Positions 55,382 through 64,000 of a stretch of 64,000 nt of DNA are shown piece after piece; the first letter of the stretch is position 1; each line of letters begins with the position of its first letter. Location: assembly GCA_015178975.1 (NCBI GenBank), contig WHVD01000030.1, positions 186,001 through 250,000 on the forward strand. Direction: 5' to 3'. Made by a program: the position numbers and the translations under genes. Under the pieces are notes generated by a model. The model worked only from the letters and a program-made list of their open reading frames with translations. It ran no database searches and was not told the origin of the DNA. The DNA comes from Hysterangium stoloniferum. Taxonomy: Eukaryota > Basidiomycota > Agaricomycetes > Hysterangiales > Hysterangiaceae.

Positions 55382-56700
55382 TGTAATCCCGTTGTCAATT
55401 GGGATCACTGGCAGTCACACGAGTTGACAGGACCACGTTGTATTGTCTAGAACTGAGACGAGATACAGGATGTTACAGCGTACGGTAAGGTAAGAGAAGG
55501 AAAACTACCTAGGCTTTATATGCTATGATCACGTGGTAGAACAAAGGGAGTGGAACAAGGGAGTGGAACAAAAGGACAATGAGAACAAAGGAGTGGAACA
55601 AAAGGAATGAGTAAGACTGGGGCGCCAGGCTTACACCCCTCCCCACACAAAAACAAACCAACTACTCCAAATAACTAGAACTAAAAAATTTCATGCACGC
55701 AAGGCTGGATTGTCACACTCACGACCCTCCCCACACAAAAGCCAACCCACTACCCCAAATTCAACCCTGTTGGACCTCCTCTGTCAATGTGGAGCCTCAG
55801 GCGGCGGAGTCCGTGAATCCGGTCCAGAAAAACGCGCGATGATGACGGAAATTTGACACGGCGATTAAAAGGTGAGCTAACATTAAAAAAAAACCAATTT
55901 GTGATCACATTGGCACTAGTGAGGCCAGTCAGGTGCGTCCACGACTGACATGCGTGGTCCAACCCGCATCGGTGAGGACCTTCCAGCCCATCCAATTTGC
56001 ATTCTGGGTTGGCGGTGCTTGCGCGCGAGTGTACTCAGAGGCGCTCGACGACGGTGCGGGGGCGTGCGGGAGCGCGCGTACGTGTGCAAGGGTGCGCAGT
56101 GGCGGGGCGGCGCGGTGGCGCGTACGTGTGGGGTGCGCGTGCGAGGGTGCGGGGGCGTGCGGGAGCGCGCGTACGTGTGCAAGGGTGCGCAGCGGCGGGG
56201 CGGTGCGGTGACGCGTACGTGTGGGGGGTGCGCGTGCGAGGGTGCGCGGCGGTGTATATGTGCACGGGGAGCACGTGTAAGGGTGTGCAGCGGCACGGTA
56301 TACGCGAGGTTGCAGGGCGTGTACGGGACAAGGGAGTGTGGAGCGCTAGGGAATGTGAACGAGCGGTCTGACGAGTGAACTGAGGTACAGCGGTGTCGTC
56401 CAGAATGCAGAGTAAAATAAAAGAATGGCCGATGTCAAAAAAAAAGTGTAATCCCGTTGTCAATTGGGATCACTGGCGGTCACACGAGTTGACAGGACCA
56501 CGTTGTATTGTCTAGAACTGAGACGAGATACAGGATGTTACAGCGTACGGTAAGGTAAGAGAAGGAAAACTACCTAGGCTTTATATGCTATGATCACGTG
56601 GTAGAACAAAGGGAGTGGAACAAGGGAGTGGAACAAAAGGACAATGAGAACAAAGGAGTGGAACAAAAGGAATGAGTAAGACTGGGGCGCCAGGCTTACA
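55382..56700 (-). mobile_element. TRIM-like small LTR element
   Basis: 1,319 bp; two 254-bp direct LTRs (55382-55635, 56447-56700) with TGTAATCCC / GGCTTACA ends that differ at one base by eye (CAGTCAC vs CGGTCAC), and AAAAC duplicated at 55377-55381 and 56701-56705. No gag or pol. A purine-rich GTGTGGGGAGGGG next to the left LTR and TATAAAG, both on the minus strand, suggest minus-strand sense. It is the youngest insertion in the window by LTR identity. Confidence 0.85.
55936..56300. repeat. GC-rich, CpG-dense tandem repeat
   Basis: A unit of about 93 bp (GGTGCGGGGGCGTGCGGGAG...) occurs about twice (56058-56150, 56149-56243). Open frames on both strands here are Arg/Ala/Pro/His-rich artefacts of composition. 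Confidence 0.75.
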
Positions 56701-56749
56701 AAAACACTATTTGGCTAATATATGCTTTATTTACACTAATTTACAGGGT

Positions 56750-57275
56750 TGTTAGGACCAGAAAACCCAATAGGCTCTGGACCCCATCCTACATGCAACT
56801 CACTATATCAAGTTACAGCTAAACTGGAAAACCCACCAGGACCTGGTGTGAGGAGTATGCTTTTACCACAGTTTCATTATGGTAAAACACTCCTTTTATT
56901 TTATTTATATTTTACACATTTTATTCATATTTTTCTATTCTTTATATTTTTCGAATATTGCACCATTTCATTAGTTCAAGCTTTGTGTATACTTGTGGGT
57001 GCACTCAGCACCAAATGAAACTCAGACACACTTTTACCCAAGCACCACCACTCATAAGACACAAACTAGGTCTACAGCGAGCAGTGATCAGGGTAACATG
57101 TCAGCTACCACATAGGTAGCATTATCTGAGCTAGTGAACACTTCTGGCCTCAAACTATAGCAGTCGAGGCCTCCACTCAAATCATCCTTCTTCCCTTTCT
57201 ACTCATTTCTTTGTATATAGAACAGTCAGAACTTCTACCACTCTTCACACCTGGACATCAAGCCTGTCTACATGT
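56750..57275 (+). repeat. Family A-like LTR fragment split by LTR F1
   Basis: TGTTAGGACCAGAAAACCC, then AACTGGAAAACCCACCAGGA, which resembles the start of family A LTRs; it continues after LTR F1 as ACATCAAGCCTGTCTACA. Diverged and truncated. Confidence 0.6.
56847..57249 (+). repeat. Solo LTR family F, copy 1
   Basis: 403 bp, TGTGAGGAGTATGC to CTTCACA, CCTGG duplicated at 56842-56846 and 57250-57254. Stem-loop motif near 56996-57012. Confidence 0.92.
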
Positions 57276-57465
57276 TAAGTTCTGGAACAAAGGATAAGTT
57301 CCAAGGAAGTCCTGTGGACAGTGATTATTCTGAACACACTTTTGTTCGAAGACAGCGTAAGGAAAACGGACAAGGTTTTATTTACGATGACTAAGCTACT
57401 GTAAAGTACAAAATAGCCGAGCGTAAAACACATCAATGGCTTGCAATACAACGTATTCTAACATG
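57276..57465 (-). repeat. Copia LTR, reverse orientation
   Basis: 190 bp, TGTTAAGTTCTGG to GTATTCTAACA; the minus strand shares GGCTATTTTGTACTTTACAG with the copia LTRs at 304 and 1612. Beyond it, TGCCCACTTGAGAG is the reverse of a copia-type polypurine tract. Confidence 0.75.
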
Positions 57466-57526
57466 CCCACTTGAGAGCAGGATTACGAGAAAAGGAAAAT
57501 AGTTTAAGGGTTACAAGTATGGAGGA

Positions 57527-57905
57527 TGGTCACACTTTATTGAATATACAAAATTTTACTGAATAATCCTCATATTTTCTAAATGAGTCTATTCCTTCTG
57601 GCCATGACAACTTATTCTATGAGTTTATATTTAATTACTTGAAATTTCATCTTTAAAATATGCATGCCTTTTAAAATACACACAAATGACATAGTTACAC
57701 AAGATTATTTGGGTTATGACTTAATCTTTGGGTTATGATGTATTCTCTTGTATACAAGCAAACTTTCAAATATATTTCATATAATTTAAATTTAGTTGGT
57801 TTAGAGAGTTAACCAGAACTATCTGGGGTACCAATCCCCATTGTGCAATTTATTCCAAAAGAATAATCTACAGATGATTGTTTGACTAAATTTTGTCAGA
57901 CATAG
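57527..57905 (-). repeat. Repeat family K, copy 2
   Basis: Reverse complement of about 27660-28080; cut on the right by LTR B. Confidence 0.75.
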
Positions 57906-58254
57906 TGTGAGAGGTATGGCGAAATACACTCAGGAAATATAGGCGGATGAGTTCTTACTATATTCCCTTTATTATTTCTGTTTTCCCTCTATTCTATTAT
58001 ACATCTATAATTAGTTCGACAACCTATGTATGTGGTACATCAACTCTTGTGGGCGCATACACACCAGACTTATGTATTCTAGTGCCCGTAGTTAGAACTC
58101 AGACACTTTTACACCGCAACCACGGCTTACCCAGACACCTGTTAATGTCCTGTAAGTTGTGATTGGTGTATCGTCTCGACCATCACAGATGGGCTTTAGC
58201 TATCTACTCAATCAAAGTTTCGAACTGTACCAGTTGAAACTCAATCCTTATCTC
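57906..58254 (+). repeat. LTR family B, 5' fragment
   Basis: First 350 bp of LTR B; switches to repeat N at about 58255. Confidence 0.8.
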
Positions 58255-58685
58255 AAATCAATTAATGACTTGGTAGTCACATCTGTGACTTGTGTGACAT
58301 CCCAACACCGGAGGCTTATCTAATAAGTCATGTGACTAGTGTTACAGTCACTCGTGTGACTAAATGCTAGTCACTAGTGTGACTGTATGAGCTGGATTAG
58401 GTAATGTGTCATGTGATGCCCAAATGCACACATACAAGCAAGGCAATGTGCCGGGCAGTAATAACTAAGTAAATAAAATATAATTAATTAATTGAAATTA
58501 TAATAATTTAATTAAGTAATAATAGCATAATATGAGTCCATATATGCTATTATTTATGTGAAGTCAAAAGGAATAAGGCTTATTTTTCACAATAAATATA
58601 GTAAAAATACAATAAAAATTCGAGAAAATATTAAATAATTCAAAGAAAATTAAGAGAACATTATGAGATAATGTTGATACCTCAC
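58255..58685. repeat. Repeat family N, copy 2
   Basis: Matches 38640-38976 but has an extra block with repeated GTGACTAGTGT-like pieces (58328-58400). Ends GATACCTCACA next to the gag of element G. Confidence 0.6.
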
Positions 58686-60714
58686 AACCAGTATATATAC
58701 ATCCGGATGTTGGAGGAGTCTCTTAATGGGATCACTTGGAATTCTTCATTTGCCTATTTTACTCTAAGGGGTCGGTTAAGGCGAAATCAGAGGAGACTTG
58801 ATAAGATGGTTTTGGAAGTGCTTTACCCTTATGGTGATTCCATCCAGGTACCCGATTCGCCCATTTCCACAACTAGCTCATTTGTTCGTACCCTGAATGG
58901 GTCTCCCAACACTCGTTTCCTTCATTCGCTCAATCGTCCCATTATTTTGCAAGACTTCCCATCAGATACATATGAGGATGCAAGTTGCAGACCGTCTTCA
59001 GGAAAAGGGAATGGAAATCTGCACTCCCCTCTATCAACCTCAGCCTCATCGACCTTTGAATACGGTCGAAATCGAGAGAGAAATCGCGATGGAACCTAGC
59101 CCTACCCTCCACCAGGGAATTCACCACTCTCGTGTCGCGTTCGAATGAATTCCAGGTAATTCTAACATCAGTAATGAGCAAACTGTGACTAGGAATCAAT
59201 CAGTCGCCAACAGGGGTCAACTGTCTTTCTCTACTGCATTCACTGAGGGTATAGCTGGTCAAGTTGCTGGTCGAGGATCGCTGAATCCAGTTGATCCCCA
59301 CCATTCCCTGCCAATCTCCTCGAACCCCTTTCTGCCATCAGGAGGTGTGAGGAGTATGCTTTTACCACAATTTCATTGTGGTAAAACACTCCTTTTATTT
59401 CATTTATATTTTACACATTTTATTTATATTTTTCTATCTTTTATATTCTTCGAATATTGCATATTTCATTAGTTCGAAGCATTGTGTATACTTGTGGGTG
59501 CACTCAGCACCAAATAGAACGACACACTTTTACCCAGAAACCACCACTTGTAAGACACTAAACTAGGTCTACTACGAGCGGTGATTAGGGTAACGTGCCA
59601 GCTACTACATAAGTAGCATTATCTGAACTATCTGAGCTAACTAACATCTCAGGCTTGAACTCGTCATCTAGCTCTCTCTCTCTCTCACTCTCTTTAATAT
59701 CGCACTGCAATAGTTGATATTCTTCGTATACAGAGCAGTCTGAATACACGACTCTTTACAGGAGGACCCCCTAATAATTCATCTGGGAGTTCTAGTGCCT
59801 CAAGCTATGGAGGGAATTCGGGATGTGGGGGGCATCATGGTAGAGTACCTAACTCTCCCTTTCAAACTCCGATGCAGCCTCGAGCCAGCACGCCTATCGA
59901 TGACTTACCTAAGGATAAAAGGATCGCTCTTAACACCAACGACATCAAGATAAAATGGTCCGACCTTCCCGAATACAATGGGACTCAACCAAGGTGTTGG
60001 ACTACATCATGGATATTATGAGTCTCTTGGAGATCTCAGACTCCATGAGCACATTGTTGGGAGTCACTCTGCCAAGATGACTCACCGGTGATGCCAAGAT
60101 CTGCTGGAGCACCCTAGACCGTGAACATCACACTGAATTCAGTCGATCTCACAGATCGTTTCTTTGGGGCATCGTAGAAGGATTACTTGGAACTCGTTGG
60201 CGCGAATCCTTAGCTCTAGAATGGGAAGCCATGAAATTTCGACAAGCTGATCACAATCGTGAGACACCCGTTCATTACATTCAGTGGAGGGTCAAGCTCT
60301 ATCGATTCTTGTATGGGTTCCACTAAAACTGAAAGGACAAAATGCACAGACTCATCCTGACGCTGCCCATGGAATGGCTTTACCTTCTACAGGGACAACC
60401 TATCGACGACATCATGAGCCTGCAGACTTATGTGAACAATTTACAAGAGGCTCTGATTAACGCTTGGGTTCAAACACATTGAGAGCATTATCAGTTTCAG
60501 AAACCCAGAGTCATGATCGCCGAGCAAGACGAGTTGGATCCCTGGCATGAGGAAGAACACTCTGGAGGAATCAACCCCACTAATCGAGGCCACGTCCTCC
60601 TCAGTGAACTCGAGGATAAAACCATCCCTAGGAGATCGAATGTGAAACAGGGTAAGAAACACGGCAAGTTCTTTTTCAAACGAAGTGACAAGAAAAGTGT
60701 CACCAAACCCCCAA
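58686..60714 (+). pseudogene. gag: Element G Gag
   Basis: Aligns with element C Gag: QYIYIRMLEESLNG, then HSLNRPIILQDFPSDTYED (58932-58990) and GIAGQVAGRGSLNPVD. After LTR F2 it resumes PNNSSGSSSASSYGG, RIALNTNDIKIKWSDLPEYN (59923-59982), SRSHRSFLWGIVEGLLGTRW, YLLQGQPIDDIMSLQTYVNN and KPPKEC, where LTR F3 interrupts just before the zinc knuckle. Several stops and frame changes. Confidence 0.8.
59346..59760 (+). repeat. Solo LTR family F, copy 2
   Basis: 415 bp, TGTGAGGAGTATGC to CTCTTTACA, GGAGG duplicated at 59341-59345 and 59761-59765. Stem-loop GGTGC-ACTCA-GCACC at 59497-59511; a (CT)n run near 59670-59692. Confidence 0.93.
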
Positions 60715-61072
60715 AGGAGTGTGAGGGATATACCCTGGCCATGGTTTTATTATAGTAAAATACTCCTTTTATTTTATTTATATTTTACATATTTCACTCA
60801 TATTTTCCTATTCTTTACATTCTTCAAATAATGCACCATTTCATTAGTTCGAAGTGCTGTGTATACTTGTGGGTGCACTCAGCACCAAATAGAACGACAC
60901 ACTTTTTACCCAGAAACCACCACTCGTAAGACACTAAAACTAGGTCTACTACGAGTGGTGATTAGGGTAACGTGCCAGCTACTACATAAGTAGCATTATC
61001 TGAACTATCTGAGCTAACTGACATCTCGGGCCTTGAACTCATTGTAGAGAGTTCAATCGGAAAGTAACCTAT

Positions 61073-61678
61073 ATGGCAATAGTTTCAAGTCATGTTCAAG
61101 TCATGTCACAAGCACAAATTCTTATATATACTTTGGCACTCAAGACGACTTCTACACAGCCAAATCAGTTTCATCAAACAGACGACCAAAACTCCATCAT
61201 GTTCAACACTGCATCGTCCTCCAAAGTAACCCTCAGTTCCTACTCAAAACTGACTCTTCACTCCCAAATAGAACTCCAGCCAATAACATCTCGCTTCTCC
61301 TCATCCTCAGACATCATTTCCAAGCCCCTACCAGCCCACTCATGCTCCTCCAAGAAATACCATCATTTCCTCTGTCGACAAGGTATTCGACTCCCATATG
61401 CTCCAGACGATCCTGTCTTCATTCATGTAGAGCACTATGATGGCTCCTCCGAAATCCTCCACTATTGATTCGATCGAGTGTTCCAGCAGGACTGTTCCCC
61501 ACCATCATTGGGAATCTGTTACATGGCAACGTTCACTCCAATAGGAGATCACAGAGGACCCAAGTTATTCACGACCCTAGTTCCAGAGGGAAGTCAAGTA
61601 GAGCCTCGTCGAGGTCATCGTCGTTTTGTGTTCCTTGTGTGGTTGTGGAGCCTACTCACCACCTGGTTCTAAAATGGT
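61073..61678 (+). pseudogene. Unknown ORF in element Q, one stop
   Basis: One frame of about 202 codons from ATG at 61073 to TAA at 61676-61678, broken only by TGA at 61466-61468, again where CGA would fit. The first 100 residues are Ser/Thr/Gln-rich. The second half is more complex (GIRLPYAPDDPVFIHVEHYD, FQQDCSPPSLGICYMATFTP, then RRGHRRFVFLVWLWSLLTTW). The last 17 residues are hydrophobic and could be a membrane segment. Family not recognised; a U3-encoded ORF of an LTR or a captured host exon are both possible. Confidence 0.45.
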
Positions 61679-61679
61679 G

Positions 61680-62234
61680 ATTGATTGTGTCCCCTCCTTA
61701 TACTGCAAAACTAGGAACACAATACATCCAATCTCGGTTCATCGATTGGTAATATTGTCAAGATTTCAAAATCAAGCATAGCATTTGAGGGTGATGCATT
61801 ATCATAGGATTCCTGTGTTTCTGACTCATATCATCGATGTTTCATCAGCCATCACTTCTATTACTCCATCATCCCTATTGTCTGACTCACTTCCCCTATT
61901 GTTCTATTGTGTTTCCCCATTTATCCGTATCACATGTCTGATCTCATCTTTTGTTTGTCATTCTCTTATTGTTCAGCACAGCCTCCCCCTATTATTGTTC
62001 ACAGCTTTACTAACACTCCTATTGTGATGACTCAGAGATGACTCACACCATATCGCATCGTTATTGTGTCATTGTTTGTAGATGTTTGATTTGACCTGTG
62101 CTCTCTCATGTATATAAGGGCCTCTCTTTTGCCCACTATTGAACAAGCAATTTCGTTGTATCTCATTTCGAAGCTCATTCTTAAGGACAATCTCTTAAGT
62201 CTTACTCTCAGTCTCACTCCTACGGCCAGTAAGG
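61680..62234 (+). other. Non-coding promoter-side part of element Q
   Basis: No gene. Pyrimidine-rich, with repeated TCCCCYTATTGTT-like phrases (61870-62000), followed by the TATA box at 62111. Confidence 0.4.
62111..62119 (+). promoter_or_regulatory. TATA box of element Q
   Basis: TATATAAGG in the expected place for the promoter of a long LTR; about 350 bp lie between it and the element end. Confidence 0.45.
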
Positions 62235-62562
62235 GATACTGTGGTGTCTCTTATTGTTGAAGTTCTACACTCCTCGACATTGGGCTTACGTCAGCCTTTT
62301 GTATTCATCTTTGTTTACGTCATCCAAGGTCCGATCTCTAGCCTCTCGCTCCGAGTGTGTTTGGTTATAGACTGGTTTCACGAACGACTGTGTTAGTGAC
62401 CTCATAAAGACTTGACCGTTGCACGCAGGTTATTAGGTCTTTTTCCTAGTAACAAACTTACATCGTCATCTAGCTCTCTCTCTCTCTCACTCTCTCTAAT
62501 ATCACACTGCAATAGTTGATATTCTTCGTATACAGAGCGGTCCGAATACACAACTCTTTACA

Positions 62563-63005
62563 AGGAGTGTTGGATTTGCAGGAGTTTAGAGCATTTTAAG
62601 ATCGACTGCCCTCACGTGGGCAGGATGTTGCACTATTTCTCTATTAACAAATGCTCCGTGCAGAACCCAATGGAGGAGGCGGAGGATCAAAGGGCTAATG
62701 AAATGGTTTATGGATTAAGCATACAGGGACAAGTACATAACATTGATGAGGAATCGATTTTCATTTCTGTCTACCTTCCTCAGTCAGAGGATGACATCGT
62801 TTCAGACGTGAATGCATCTTCAAATGAGAATGAGGCATCGCAAGTCTATGTGTCTATATCAGACCGTGATTTTCTCGAGAAAGGAGACTGGCTAGATGCT
62901 CATTGTCAGAACCGGAAAGGTCTGACTGAGACGAGAGTTTTATTGCGACCTGAACCTCCCACCATTGAGGAAATCGTTGACGAGGAAGCATTTGCAAACT
63001 GATCT
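62563..63005 (+). pseudogene. Element G zinc knuckle and Gag-PR linker
   Basis: Resumes right after LTR F3 with CWICRSLEHFKIDC (CX2CX4HX4C), then MLHYFSINKCSVQNPMEEAE, an acidic linker aligned with 11890-11500 of element C, to TGA at 63001. Confidence 0.82.
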
Positions 63006-64000
63006 AAGGAAATAAGTCAGACCTACATTATAGAAGACCCCTCTGAGTCAGAGGGATAGGAGGAGAGCTTCCCCTTCGACCCAGGACAATTACCCAACAT
63101 AATTCCTTGCAATGAGTCAGACTCTGAAGCGGATGACTCTATTTGGAACGCTACTCCCAAGGTACCTAACGGTAGATGCATCAGGAGGAACGTCAAACTG
63201 GCTACAAGAAAAGAAAGCAAAAGACCTAGAGTTCAATACCCTCGATCCAGTCAGCTTATGAAGGAGGATTTGACTATTATCTATCACAGAAGGGACCCTC
63301 CGGGTGGATATTCCAGTATTGGGATTTCAGCATTACATGTCTATGGATGCGTAGGGAACTCAGAAACCTCAAATCCTATCAAAACAGGCTGGACACTGGG
63401 GCCGACCTCTCCTTAATTTCGGAGGACTTCTATAAGGAACTAGAGGACTGCCCCAAGCTCAAGCAAGGACTCAAGCTGCACCTCATACAACTTACCGGTG
63501 ATGCCAAAGTATTAGGATACGTCAACGTCCCCATTTATCTCGAGGATGACACTGGTATGCTCCTTAAATTTACCACCGAAATGTACATTGTCCGAGGTAT
63601 GACCTTCCCAATTCTTCTTGGAGAAGACTTTCACATGAACTATGAGATCGGGACACTGCGAGACCAACCGCTGGGCTCTAGATTGATTTTGCCAGGGAGA
63701 GCAGGATCTATCCCAGCCAGTTCTTCCAAGGAGCCGCAGCCTTTAGCCTTCTTGATTAGCAAGATCCCCCTTGAGGAACTAGCCAATGACTCACCTGAAT
63801 TGACTTCCAAACCAGACAAAGGAGTGTGTACTGAAAGAGTCGCACAGGCCCTGCAGGATTGTACTATAGAACCAGAATCGGCTCAATTAGTACCAATCTT
63901 TGTGGGAGATCTTATTGGTGACCAATGGATAGTCGAGGGAGTTGTCTTGCAGAATGACGATGGGAGTATACTAGCTGCTCCCACCACTGCCATCTCTAGG
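63006..64000 (+). pseudogene. Element G aspartic protease, partial
   Basis: Linker (LMKEDLTIIYHRRDPPGGYS) then, after a shift near 63385, the retropepsin active site LDTGADLSLISEDFY (63389-63433) and the flap/C-terminal part (FPILLGEDFHMNYEIGTLRD, GSRLILPGRAG). Open to the window edge; reverse transcriptase should follow outside. Confidence 0.8.

Larger units (their letters stand above)
61043..62462 (+). mobile_element. Element Q: 1.42-kb insertion with a 202-codon ORF
   Basis: Starts TGTAGAGAG, ends AACTTACA, inside LTR F3. Flanks are TCAT (61039-61042) and TCGT (62463-62466), a 4-bp match apart from a CpG-type transition. The last ~230 bp match 2010-2246. TATATAAGG at 62111-62119 is a good TATA box. 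TG...CA ends plus a promoter fit a long solo LTR, but with one full copy this is unproven. Confidence 0.55.
60720..62562 (+). repeat. Solo LTR family F, copy 3, split by element Q
   Basis: AGGAG duplicated at 60715-60719 and 62563-62567. The LTR sequence is 60720-61042 plus 62463-62562. Confidence 0.9.
58686..64000 (+). mobile_element. Element G: chromovirus gag-protease, 5' truncated, leaving the window
   Basis: Plus-strand relative of element C. Own parts: gag 58686-59345 and 59766-60714, zinc knuckle and linker 62563-63005, protease 63006-64000. Interrupted by solo LTR F2 (59346-59760) and LTR F3 (60720-62562) carrying element Q. Confidence 0.85.

Noticed and set aside
55916..56463. Four long overlapping ORFs on both strands (Arg/Ala/Gly-rich and Pro/His/Arg-rich)
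   Set aside because: They arise from a GC-rich tandem repeat that lacks stops in several frames at once; no start context, domain or conservation.
60441..60742. Minus ORFs opposite element G gag
   Set aside because: The plus strand aligns with element C Gag through this segment; the minus frames are shadows.

Overview
The window is fungal nuclear DNA made almost entirely of nested, decayed transposable elements. A basidiomycete (Agaricomycetes) source is the best guess. Introns where visible are 47-53 nt. Ty3/gypsy chromoviruses with C-terminal chromodomains dominate. Nearly all in-frame stops in element genes are TGA where relatives need arginine CGA, the mark of CpG to TpG decay of methylated repeats. 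I see no rRNA, tRNA, CRISPR or housekeeping gene. Letters below are my own names for repeat families; in nearly all cases calls rest on comparing copies inside the window.

Layout. 304-1725: a small copia element with gag only. 2406-4953: an inverted-repeat structure of family A LTRs around a coiled-coil/zinc-motif gene. 4954-6160: LTR B plus a truncated gag. 6166-14946: a nearly complete minus-strand chromovirus (element C). 14947-25679: family A and B remnants fused to a gypsy element (H1) that carries four other insertions plus one nested inside one of them. 25680-30540: LTR and pol fragments, including a local inversion. 30543-32012: a small non-transposon island with a gene for a secreted cysteine-rich protein and a decayed paralogue. 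32054-39033: solo LTRs, a TIR element, two halves of Tc1-type elements and unclassified AT-rich DNA. 39034-54600: one gypsy element (H3) with matching 5-bp target duplications, swollen to 15.6 kb by six nested insertions and a block of gene-like DNA. That block contains a 3.8-kb CACTA-like foldback element whose core is an inverted decamer satellite. 55382-56700: a young TRIM-like element with a CpG-rich core. 56750-64000: more solo LTRs and the gag/protease part of a plus-strand relative of element C, which runs off the window.

How it fits together. Insertion order can be read from target-site duplications (5 bp for LTRs, 3 bp for the TIR elements): for example H3 gag, then solo LTR C, then solo LTR H inside it. 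Two LTR superfamilies recur. A, H and P share a block near the LTR 3' end. B, C, E and F share a stem-loop whose stem bases change in pairs. The most unusual content is (i) an intron-containing accessory gene encoded antisense between pol and the 3' LTR of family H, and related in family A, with a coiled coil followed by a Zn2Cys6-spaced cysteine motif, and (ii) the foldback/satellite element, inserted exactly at a splice donor.
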